DNA of 5,146 nucleotides, from NCBI GenBank assembly GCA_902489185.1, contig CABTZC010000167.1, forward strand, positions 1-5,146. Reading direction: 5' to 3'. Source of the stretch: an uncultured Brevibacterium sp. GTDB lineage: Bacteria > Actinomycetota > Actinomycetes > Actinomycetales > Brevibacteriaceae. This document shows positions 1-5,146 of this stretch, in pieces. A program made the position numbers and the translations under genes. Under the pieces are notes generated by a model that did no database searches, was not told the DNA's origin, and saw only the letters and a program-made list of their open reading frames with translations. Position 1 is the stretch's first letter; every line of letters starts with the position of its first letter.

Positions 1-614
1 CCCTTGGGATACAACGAATCCACTCCCCCAGCCATAAACGCCACAGTCGCAGGCCCATTCGCACCCCGCATCGCACCTTCGTGTGCCGCCGAATCAATCC
101 CATACGCCCCACCAGACACAACCGCGAACCCGTCCCGGGCCAACTCAAACCCCAACGACCTCGCCACGCTCACCCCGTAGTCAGACGGCGCCCGCGCCCC
201 CACAAGCGCAATCGCCTTTGATGCCATCACCTTCAACGACCCAGCACCACGCACCCATACACCCAACGGACGTTCATCACCCAGATCATCCAGCGCAGGC
301 GCCCACTCGCTACCACCTCGGACAATGAGCCTGCACCCCAACTTACCCATCACCCGCACATCCCTAGCCGCATCGAGCATGTTCACCCGCGCAGACCACC
401 GCTCAACAGCCGTCGCAAAATCAGCAGAAGACACCTCGACACCGGCATCGTGCAACGCCCTCACCACCCGAGACTCCGCGACCTCTCCCCGTACACACGC
501 CAACACCTCTTCAGGCCCCACCACGTCCACGCACATGCTCAATAACCGGTCCCCCGGCTCGGACAGACGCATGACATCGGCCATCGCCAAAACCACATCA
601 TCCACAACGCTCAC
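1..614 (-). CDS. dprA: DNA-processing protein DprA (3' end cut off by the window edge)
   Basis: DprA (DprA/Smf family) binds single-stranded DNA in the cytoplasm and loads RecA onto it during natural transformation. Many non-competent bacteria also keep it. 204 codons are visible with no stop, and the gene runs off the left edge. The first ~100 residues are the variable N-terminal region. The Rossmann-like core follows, with IALVGAR at residues 135-141, the signature SGGAYGID at 167-174, AAHEGA at 176-181 and GVDSLYP at 197-203. The whole DNA-binding face and any C-terminal winged helix lie outside the window. I chose the GTG at 614 because it overlaps the comM TGA by four bases (GTGA). An in-frame GTG at 605 has a better-spaced GAAGGG upstream (8 bases) and is a real alternative. 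Third codon positions are strongly G-biased compared with the neighbouring genes. The family call is firm; competence in this organism is not shown. Confidence 0.93.
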   Translation of the reverse strand, partial: MSVVDDVVLAMADVMRLSEPGDRLLSMCVDVVGPEEVLACVRGEVAESRVVRALHDAGVEVSSADFATAVERWSARVNMLDAARDVRVMGKLGCRLIVRGGSEWAPALDDLGDERPLGVWVRGAGSLKVMASKAIALVGARAPSDYGVSVARSLGFELARDGFAVVSGGAYGIDSAAHEGAMRGANGPATVAFMAGGVDSLYPK

Positions 615-2140
615 CCTTCCCTGGTCCGTAACGTGTACGCGTGCGCTAGATCATCACCCGTTGGGCGTTCCCGGCCGCCCAAGTCCGCCACCGTCGTTGC
701 AATCCGCACAATCCGGTCATAGCCCCGCATGGTCAGATCACCTCGGTCCATTGCCGAGTCCAACGGCGCAGTTTCCTGGGGCGTAAACGCAAACAAGGCA
801 CGCAACCAACTGCCAGGCGCACGCGCATTCGTCGACCACGCCTGACCCTCATACCTACTGGCCTGGATGCGTCTGGCCTCAGCCACCCGAACTGCCACAT
901 CCGCAGTACATTCCCGCACCTCGCGGACATGAACATCTGCAGCGGACAGCGGCAACATATCCATCTGAATGTCAATCCGGTCCAACAGTGGCCCCGACAA
1001 CCGATCCCGGTACCGCCTCTTGGCAATCGGCGTACACCGGCACGCCTTCCCATCGCCCACCGCCGAACCACATGGACACGGATTCGCCGCCAGTACCAAC
1101 TGAAATTCCGCCGGCAACGTCACCGTCCCCCACGCCCTGCCAATCTCACACCGGCTGTTCTCCAACGGCTGCCGCAGCGCCTCAAGCACGTCGCGGTGAA
1201 ACTCCGGGGCCTCGTCCATGAAAAGCACGCCCCGGTGTGCGCGCGAAAACACGCCTATCGAGGTGGGTTTGGATCCGCCCACCATGGCCGCCGAGGTCGT
1301 TGAATGGTGCGGAGCTTCAAACGGTGGCGTTGTGTCCAGTCCGACTTCCGGATTTAACGTTCCGTCGATGGATCGCAGCGAGAAGGTTTCGATGGCCTGC
1401 TCTTCACTCAGCGCTGGCAAAAGTCCCGGCAAGCAACCCGCGAGCATGGTTTTACCCGCACCTGGTGACCCGATCATAAGAATGTGGTGGCCACCTGCGG
1501 CCGCAACTTCGAGCGCGTACCGTGCTTCGTCCTGGCCTTGAACCTCGGATAAGTCGTTTACGGACAGCGGTTTCCCCGCCTTGGTCGCGTGCCGTTCCAC
1601 TGGCGGCAGTTGCGGGACTTGCACGTCCCCGCCAAAGTGGTTCACCACTTCGCCTAGCGAGTTAGCGGCGATCACGTTAAGACCCGTCAACATCCGCGCT
1701 TCTTTTTCATTCGCCTGTGACACCACCACGGTGGTAAGCCCGGCTCGTTTAGCTGCGATGAGCGTGGGGACGACACCGTTGACGGGGTGGAGCCGTGAGT
1801 CCAAACCCAGCTCAGCGCAAAATACCACCCGGTCTGTTGCTTGTGGAATTCTGCGTTCTGCCTGGAGGATCGCCACCGCGATTCCCAGATCAAAGTTGGT
1901 CCCGTACTTCTTGACACTGGCCGGTGAAAGATTCACGGTGATGCGTTGAGCGCTCATCGCAAATCCCAGGTTCGCGACCGAGGCGCGCACGCGTTTCTTT
2001 GCCTCATTCACGGACGTATCAGGCAAACCCACTACGTCAATTCCGGGCAGACCACTGTTAATGCTGGCTTCAATGGCAATCGGGGTGCCTTGGGTTCCCC
2101 ACAACGCGACCGCGGTTGATCGTCCTACATGCAAACTCAT
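611..2140 (-). CDS. comM: ComM/YifB family AAA+ ATPase (magnesium-chelatase-like branch-migration helicase)
   Basis: ComM family proteins are hexameric AAA+ helicases. Vibrio ComM drives branch migration so that transformed single-stranded DNA integrates; the same family is annotated as YifB or Mg-chelatase subunit ChlI-like. The 509-residue product is the usual family length. An N-terminal Lon-protease-like domain spans about residues 20-165, including SGLPGIDVVGLPD at 29-41. The AAA+ core follows, with Walker A GSPGAGKT at 224-231 and Walker B VLFMDE at 305-310. NPCPCG at 353-358 and CRC at 367-369 form a paired CxC cysteine cluster. SGPLLDRIDI at 382-391 contains the conserved arginine. 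The C-terminal Mg-chelatase domain extends to the end. The start at 2140 is preferred over an in-frame one at 2185: it overlaps the yraN stop as ATGA, has GAGGA seven bases upstream, and begins at the conserved family N-terminus. It is very probably translationally coupled to yraN and dprA. It is not a true Mg-chelatase, since no bchD/bchH partner is present. Confidence 0.95.
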   Translation of the reverse strand: MSLHVGRSTAVALWGTQGTPIAIEASINSGLPGIDVVGLPDTSVNEAKKRVRASVANLGFAMSAQRITVNLSPASVKKYGTNFDLGIAVAILQAERRIPQATDRVVFCAELGLDSRLHPVNGVVPTLIAAKRAGLTTVVVSQANEKEARMLTGLNVIAANSLGEVVNHFGGDVQVPQLPPVERHATKAGKPLSVNDLSEVQGQDEARYALEVAAAGGHHILMIGSPGAGKTMLAGCLPGLLPALSEEQAIETFSLRSIDGTLNPEVGLDTTPPFEAPHHSTTSAAMVGGSKPTSIGVFSRAHRGVLFMDEAPEFHRDVLEALRQPLENSRCEIGRAWGTVTLPAEFQLVLAANPCPCGSAVGDGKACRCTPIAKRRYRDRLSGPLLDRIDIQMDMLPLSAADVHVREVRECTADVAVRVAEARRIQASRYEGQAWSTNARAPGSWLRALFAFTPQETAPLDSAMDRGDLTMRGYDRIVRIATTVADLGGRERPTGDDLAHAYTLRTREG

Positions 2141-2490
2141 TGGGCATTCCTCACGTGGGTGAGAACAGGCTGGCCGGAGTTCCACACAATGCCGATCACA
2201 TCGACACGGAACTCAGGCACCCATTCGGGTTGAGCAGATAGCCACGCAATCGCCAGCCCACGCAACGTGCGCATCTTGAAATAACTGACGTGCTCAAGCG
2301 GGTGGCCAGCACGCACAGTGTTGCGGGTTTTGACTTCGACAAAAACAACGGAGTCACCATCGCGGGCGATGATGTCGATCTCGCCTCTCCGGCACCGCCA
2401 ATTGCGGTCCAGGATGTGCCACCCCAGACCTTTTAAATGGTCCGTTGCGAACTGTTCACCCAGCGCGCCAAGAGTCTGATTGCGTTTCAT
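2137..2490 (-). CDS. yraN: YraN family (UPF0102) endonuclease-like protein
   Basis: This is a small protein of the UPF0102/YraN family, which has a Holliday-junction-resolvase-like restriction nuclease fold. Its activity and substrate are not well established. The 117 residues match the family's usual length. The expected motifs appear in order: LGALGEQFA at residues 7-15 with the conserved glutamate at 12; RNWRCRRGEIDIIARDG at 29-45, with the GEIDII core at 36-41; FVEVKTR at 50-56, the PD-(D/E)xK-like ExK; and FRVDVIGI at 94-101. The acidic residues of the GEID and EVK elements are intact, so nuclease chemistry is possible. The ribosome binding site is weak (TTGAAG just before the ATG). Its TGA overlaps the comM ATG by four bases, which links its expression to the recombination genes downstream. 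A role in DNA processing alongside ComM and DprA is inferred from position only. Confidence 0.93.
   Translation of the reverse strand: MKRNQTLGALGEQFATDHLKGLGWHILDRNWRCRRGEIDIIARDGDSVVFVEVKTRNTVRAGHPLEHVSYFKMRTLRGLAIAWLSAQPEWVPEFRVDVIGIVWNSGQPVLTHVRNAQ
2148..2152 (-). promoter_or_regulatory. Ribosome binding site of comM, inside the yraN 3' end
   Basis: GAGGA on the minus strand lies seven bases before the ATG at 2140. It sits within the last yraN codons and supports this start over the longer in-frame reading from 2185. Confidence 0.6.
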
Positions 2491-2637
2491 GCTTCAACAC
2501 TGAACGCACAACGCACTCACGCATAGACGTACTCAGCTACCTGTGGAAACACCTCGGGCATCCACAAGAGCCATGCCACCTCAACACGGGCCCGCTGCCA
2601 GGGAAAACTCACTATCCACAGGGAAACGTCCCCTGGT
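2491..2637. other. Intergenic region between symporter and yraN, with DnaA-box-like repeats
   Basis: This 147-base gap has no coding potential I trust. It contains three sequences close to the DnaA box TTATCCACA: 2542-2550 (minus strand GTTTCCACA, 7 of 9), 2558-2566 (GCATCCACA, 7 of 9) and 2612-2620 (CTATCCACA, 8 of 9). It also holds a near-direct repeat, CAGGGAAAAC at 2599-2608 and CAGGGAAAC at 2619-2627. I could not identify a good sigma-70 promoter for yraN on the minus strand; the best -35/-10 pairings are poor (for example TTTCCA with TATGCG). The yraN-comM-dprA genes may therefore depend on readthrough, or on a promoter I cannot recognise. Confidence 0.4.
2619..2635 (-). terminator. Weak hairpin just after the symporter stop codon
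   Basis: On the minus strand CAGGGGA and TTCCCTG can pair as a 7-bp stem (one G-U pair) around a three-base loop, beginning two bases after the symporter TGA. No T-run follows, so it does not look like a standard intrinsic terminator. It could slow transcript decay or contribute to partial termination. Confidence 0.2.
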
Positions 2638-3909
2638 TCAGGCGCTCTCCCCAAGGTCAGCGCCGCCAGAAGCCTGAGTTTCTTTTTTCATCCAGTCCTT
2701 GCCGTCAACCACACGGGCAACCATCATCGACGACACGGTGTCACCGGCAGCGTTGACCGTGGTGGCTGGCGGGTCAACCACGGTACCGATCACCGAAATG
2801 ATGGGCAGGGCCGCCGGAGGGAACCCATACATGGACACGATCATGAGCTCACCAAGGAACCCACCGGACGGAATCCCGGACATCACCATTCCGGAAAGCA
2901 GCGCAATCAGCACCGCAATTGCGAGCGCTTGAGGGGTGAAAATGTCGCGCTCGAAAACGGCGAACAGAAACGCGATCTTCAAAATCGCAGACAGGCATGA
3001 CCCTTCCATGTGGATGGTCGCACCAATAGGAATGATCGTTTCGCGAATGTCATCCGGAACGCCGATGCGCTTAGCTGCACGCAGGTTGCTAGGAATCGAC
3101 GCAACAGAGCTTCCGGTTCCCAAGGACACGGCAGTGGGCGCCAGAATGTTTGCCCACATGCGACGCATACCTGCCACACCGCCAGCGAGCCACGAATACA
3201 GTGTGAACGCCGCAAAGAAGTACACGATCGCCACCGGGTAGTACACAGCGAAGGCACGCACGTAACCGCCAACCAGCTGGCTACCCAACTCACCGATCAA
3301 CGCCGCAAAGTACGCGCCCAAACCAATAGGCGCGTAGTACATGACCAGTCCGGTCATCTTCATGAACACTTCATTACCGGAGTCGAGGAAACTGCGGAAC
3401 ACCGCGCCTTTTTCTTTGACCAGATTGGCTGAAAGCCCCACCAGAACCGCGAATACGATCAGTGGCAACATGTGCTCCGTGGAGATCACGTCGCTGAAGT
3501 CCTCCACCGTGAAGGCACCCACGATCTGATCGCCAATGGACAGTTCTTCCTGCTCTTCAGGCATTTCGTCCATGCTGACCTGCACGTTGTCGAGCGGGCG
3601 GAAAATCCCCAGTGCCAGCAGCATGACGCTTGACGCCACGATTCCTGTTGCAATGAACACCGCCATCATGGACCCCATGATGCGCCCTAACCGGGTAGCT
3701 GAGTTCATGTTCGCAACCGCAGAGGCAATCGAGAAGAACACCATGGGCACCACCAGGGTGAACATCATGTTGATGAACACCGTCCCAAAGGGCTTCAAAA
3801 CCGTGGCGCTTTGGCCCAAGATAAGTCCCACGATCGCACCAACGACCACGCCGGTGAGAATCAGAATCGGGAACCGGTAGTTCTTCCATCCACCTGGTTG
3901 CGCAGTCAT
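2638..3909 (-). CDS. Dicarboxylate/amino acid:cation symporter (DAACS) family transporter, substrate uncertain
   Basis: This is an integral membrane secondary transporter of the DAACS (GltP/DctA/GltPh) family, which imports amino acids or dicarboxylates with Na+ or H+. At 423 residues it is a typical length. Hydrophobic helices start near residue 13. The family landmarks are visible: re-entrant hairpin 1 (GTGSSVASIP, 264-273), the TM7 motif (GATIHMEGS, 296-304), hairpin 2 (SGIPSGGFLGE, 344-354) and TM8 (D379 xxx T383 xx N386 xx G-D390). Two sites differ from characterised glutamate transporters. TM7 reads HMEGS instead of NMDGT. The TM8 position matching GltPh Arg397, which holds the substrate side-chain carboxylate, is Ala382. 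This argues against simple glutamate/aspartate binding and fits a neutral or otherwise different substrate (inference). An acidic stretch lies at 113-122. The start is well supported by AAGGAG eight bases upstream. The gene interrupts the conserved rnhB-DUF2469 / yraN-comM-dprA block and appears to have its own promoter. Confidence 0.9.
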   Translation of the reverse strand: MTAQPGGWKNYRFPILILTGVVVGAIVGLILGQSATVLKPFGTVFINMMFTLVVPMVFFSIASAVANMNSATRLGRIMGSMMAVFIATGIVASSVMLLALGIFRPLDNVQVSMDEMPEEQEELSIGDQIVGAFTVEDFSDVISTEHMLPLIVFAVLVGLSANLVKEKGAVFRSFLDSGNEVFMKMTGLVMYYAPIGLGAYFAALIGELGSQLVGGYVRAFAVYYPVAIVYFFAAFTLYSWLAGGVAGMRRMWANILAPTAVSLGTGSSVASIPSNLRAAKRIGVPDDIRETIIPIGATIHMEGSCLSAILKIAFLFAVFERDIFTPQALAIAVLIALLSGMVMSGIPSGGFLGELMIVSMYGFPPAALPIISVIGTVVDPPATTVNAAGDTVSSMMVARVVDGKDWMKKETQASGGADLGESA

Positions 3910-3917
3910 ATGTGGTG

Positions 3918-3923
3918 CTCCTT
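3918..3923 (-). promoter_or_regulatory. Strong ribosome binding site of the symporter gene
   Basis: A perfect AAGGAG stands eight bases before the ATG at 3909. It is the best Shine-Dalgarno sequence in the window and fixes the symporter start. Confidence 0.8.
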
Positions 3924-3946
3924 GCGACTGGGGTTCATTTCGTCAA

Positions 3947-3958
3947 CACACATGTGTG
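3947..3958. promoter_or_regulatory. Perfect 12-bp palindrome, candidate operator of the symporter gene
   Basis: CACACATGTGTG is a perfect inverted repeat without a spacer. It lies 8 to 19 bases downstream of the putative -10 box (3967-3972), so it should cover or just follow the transcription start of the symporter mRNA. That is a position where a dimeric repressor would block transcription. The regulator is unknown and no regulator gene is present in the window. Confidence 0.4.
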
Positions 3959-3966
3959 CCTACAAA

Positions 3967-3995
3967 AGTATCCATGACTGAACCAGTTTTGCCAG
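3967..3995 (-). promoter_or_regulatory. Putative sigma-70-type promoter of the symporter gene
   Basis: On the minus strand, CTGGCA (3995-3990, 4 of 6 matches to TTGACA) is followed after exactly 17 bases by GATACT (3972-3967, 4 of 6 matches to TATAAT). The start of transcription is expected near 3960, giving a leader of about 50 bases with the palindrome at its beginning. This is by eye and unconfirmed. Confidence 0.4.
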
Positions 3996-4031
3996 TGACG
4001 CGCCCCGGGCCCACCTACAGTTAGCGAGCTC

Positions 4032-4061
4032 CTACCGGATTCCTACTGGACGACTACCGGA
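4032..4061. repeat. Three-copy 11-bp repeat at the DUF2469 stop codon
   Basis: On the minus strand the octamer TCC(G/A)GTAG occurs three times at an exact 11-base spacing (plus-strand copies at 4032-4039, 4043-4050 and 4054-4061). The first copy to be transcribed supplies the DUF2469 TAG stop, and the other two follow in the 3' untranslated region. Because 11 is not a multiple of three, the three TAG triplets fall in three different frames. Confidence 0.7.
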
Positions 4062-4368
4062 TCCCGCGGGGTGGTTCAAAGTCGGATTTGGCGATCTCTT
4101 CAATGTTGACGTCCTTGAACGTCAGAACGTGAACGGTCTTGACGAACCGGGCAGACCTCCATGTGTCCCACACCCACGCGTCGCGCAATGTCAGTTCAAA
4201 GTAGACTTCGCCGTCACTCTGATGAGCCTTGAGATCCACTTGATTGGCTAAATAGAAACGTCGTTCCGTCTCTACGACGTATGTGAAGAGCCCAACAACG
4301 TCCCTGTATTCCCGGTAGAGTGCCAGTTCGAGTTCGGCTTCGTACTCTTCGAGGTCCTCCGTGCTCAT
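4054..4368 (-). CDS. DUF2469 family protein of unknown function
   Basis: This conserved actinobacterial protein has no assigned function and is found beside rnhB (Mycobacterium tuberculosis Rv2901c is the type I recall). The 104 residues cover the family's full length. The acidic N-terminus STEDLEEYEAELELALYRE (2-20) and the block VVETERRFYLANQV (31-44) are family hallmarks. So are the aromatic-rich segment EVYFELTLRDAWVWD (54-68) and the run FVKTVHVLTFKDVNIEE (75-91). No signal peptide or membrane helix is seen, so it should be cytoplasmic. It lies 45 bases downstream of rnhB and probably shares its transcript. The ribosome binding site is poor: GAAGG ends only one base before the ATG at 4368. 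The start is nevertheless chosen because the MSTEDLEEYE opening matches the family. Its stop codon lies in a small tandem repeat. The C-terminal tail after residue 92 is probably variable. Confidence 0.9.
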   Translation of the reverse strand: MSTEDLEEYEAELELALYREYRDVVGLFTYVVETERRFYLANQVDLKAHQSDGEVYFELTLRDAWVWDTWRSARFVKTVHVLTFKDVNIEEIAKSDFEPPRGIR

Positions 4369-4413
4369 GCCTTCAGCTTACCCATAGCGTCAGCGAATTG
4401 GCCGCCCAGCAAG

Positions 4414-5109
4414 CTACTTCCCTAAGCGAAACGACTTCCGGTGCCACGGAGTCACGCCTAAGTCCGCAATCGCTTGCTTGTGCGCGGGCGACGGGTATCC
4501 AGCGTTACTCGCCCATCCATAACCGGGGTGTTCACGGTCCAGCGAACTCATCACCGCGTCCCTGTCGACTTTGGCGATCAGACTGGCCGCAGCGATTGGA
4601 ATCCGTTGGTCGTCCCCACCCACATACATGCGCACCGGGGGCACTTCCACATGGCTCACGTCGCCGCCCAGCAGGCCCGGGTCAGTGCCCAACCAGTTGA
4701 ACTTCCCGTCCAACATCACCAGGTCAGCCACCGGCAACTGGGCGAGCGCCCGCCGTCCGGCCAGGCTCAACGCGGCAGAAATCCCCATCGCGTCGATCTC
4801 CTCCGGACTCGCGTACGCAACCACCGCATGCTCCCAGGTGGCACGGACGCGCTCAGCTGCTAACGACCTCGGCCGTGGGGATAACTTCTTCGAATCCCGC
4901 AGCCCGGGCGGAAACCCGCCTGCGCACAACGCTTCCAGGTCACACCACACGGCACCCACGCCCACGGGGCCCGCAATGCAACCGCGGCCCACCTCGTCCA
5001 TGCCCACGACGCTGGTAACCCCAGCGTCTAGCAACGCGCGTTCGTCGCTGACATCAGAAAGCCCTTCCCGAGGTGTCCCCCGGCCCCGAGGTGGCGGCGA
5101 GTTGGTCAC
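4414..5109 (-). CDS. rnhB: Ribonuclease HII
   Basis: RNase HII is a cytoplasmic, metal-dependent endonuclease. It cuts the RNA strand of RNA-DNA hybrids and starts excision of single ribonucleotides misincorporated into DNA. The 231-residue product carries all expected elements. GMDEVGRG at residues 36-43 holds catalytic Asp38 and Glu39 and the GRG substrate-gripping motif. DSKKLS lies at 72-77. VMLDG at 131-135 gives Asp134, and AAASLIAKVDRD at 173-184 gives Asp184, completing the DEDD set. HPGYGWASNAGYPSPAH at 194-210 is the conserved C-terminal block. Residues 136-165 between the third and fourth acidic residues are longer than in E. coli, as is usual in actinobacteria. The GTG start at 5109 is supported by a GTGA overlap with the stop of the upstream frame; only a weak AAGG lies further upstream. 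The proline/arginine-rich first 15 residues are likely a disordered tail. Confidence 0.95.
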   Translation of the reverse strand: MTNSPPPRGRGTPREGLSDVSDERALLDAGVTSVVGMDEVGRGCIAGPVGVGAVWCDLEALCAGGFPPGLRDSKKLSPRPRSLAAERVRATWEHAVVAYASPEEIDAMGISAALSLAGRRALAQLPVADLVMLDGKFNWLGTDPGLLGGDVSHVEVPPVRMYVGGDDQRIPIAAASLIAKVDRDAVMSSLDREHPGYGWASNAGYPSPAHKQAIADLGVTPWHRKSFRLGK

Positions 5110-5146
5110 GATGGGTCGGGAACCTTGTCGAAAGTGTCGGGGGCAC
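5106..5146 (-). CDS. 3' end of an upstream gene (identity not determinable; by position perhaps lepB)
   Basis: On the minus strand one frame entering from the window edge reads APDTFDKVPDPS and ends in TGA at 5108-5106, overlapping the rnhB GTG by four bases. Only 12 codons are visible, too few to identify the protein. In many actinobacteria the gene before rnhB is lepB (signal peptidase I), so that is the first candidate, from gene order alone. Confidence 0.4.
   Translation of the reverse strand, partial: APDTFDKVPDPS

Noticed and set aside
83..328. Plus-strand open frame encoding a Pro/Gln/Thr-rich peptide
   Set aside because: It is the mirror image of the G-biased dprA codons and overlaps the conserved Rossmann-fold region of DprA on the other strand.
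325..786. Plus-strand open frame of 153 codons
   Set aside because: It lies antisense to dprA and comM. Its product is a Ser/Thr/Pro-rich, low-complexity sequence with no recognisable domain, as expected from the complement of GC-rich coding DNA.
2141..2185. Fifteen-residue N-terminal extension of ComM from an ATG at 2185
   Set aside because: The extension overlaps yraN, contains none of the conserved ComM start, and the ATG at 2140 has a good ribosome binding site and ATGA overlap.
3536..3880. Plus-strand open frame of 114 codons, Met/Thr/Ile-rich
   Set aside because: It is fully antisense to the first helices of the symporter. Hydrophobic helix codons read backwards commonly give such frames.
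4001..4016. GC-rich run containing CCCGGG and GGGCCC after DUF2469, considered as a terminator
   Set aside because: The self-complementary hexamers leave no room for a proper loop and stem, and no T-run follows on the minus strand.
1..5146. Search for CRISPR arrays, tRNA/rRNA genes, insertion sequences, phage or toxin-antitoxin genes
   Set aside because: I saw no regularly spaced repeats other than the short 11-bp array, no transposase or terminal inverted repeats, and no tRNA-like cloverleaf. Nearly all of the sequence is taken up by the minus-strand genes.

Overview
The window looks like a conserved chromosomal block from an actinobacterium of moderately high GC. The evidence is gene order and protein style. 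A DUF2469 protein, found next to rnhB in actinobacteria, sits directly after an RNase HII gene. It is followed, after one interruption, by the yraN - comM - dprA trio. The DprA fragment has the actinobacterial form of its nucleotide-binding signature (SGGAYGID). I cannot name the genus from sequence alone.

All genes lie on the minus strand, so transcription runs from high to low coordinates. In that order they are: the last 12 codons of an unidentified gene (5146-5106, by position perhaps lepB); rnhB (5109-4414); a DUF2469 gene (4368-4054); a dicarboxylate/amino acid:cation symporter (DAACS) family gene (3909-2638); yraN (2490-2137); comM (2140-611); and dprA (614 to beyond position 1, 3' end missing). 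Three junctions use 4-base stop/start overlaps: upstream gene/rnhB (GTGA), yraN/comM (ATGA) and comM/dprA (GTGA). These suggest translational coupling. They also fix the comM and rnhB starts.

Most of the genes handle nucleic acids. RNase HII removes ribonucleotides and RNA primers from DNA. YraN is a restriction-nuclease-fold protein. ComM is a hexameric AAA+ branch-migration helicase. DprA loads RecA onto single-stranded DNA during natural transformation. The symporter is the odd one out. It separates DUF2469 from yraN, with gaps of 144 and 147 bases on either side. It has its own strong ribosome binding site, a plausible sigma-70-type promoter and a perfect 12-base palindrome over the expected transcription start, so it looks independently regulated.

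The two larger intergenic gaps hold the less ordinary features: a three-copy 11-base repeat that carries the DUF2469 stop codon and places TAG in all three frames, the promoter and palindrome, and a small cluster of DnaA-box-like sequences upstream of yraN. I found no CRISPR array, RNA gene, insertion sequence or phage gene, and no plus-strand gene I believe. I see no convincing sign of a wholly new system; the best leads are the unusual substrate/ion-site residues of the symporter and its putative operator.
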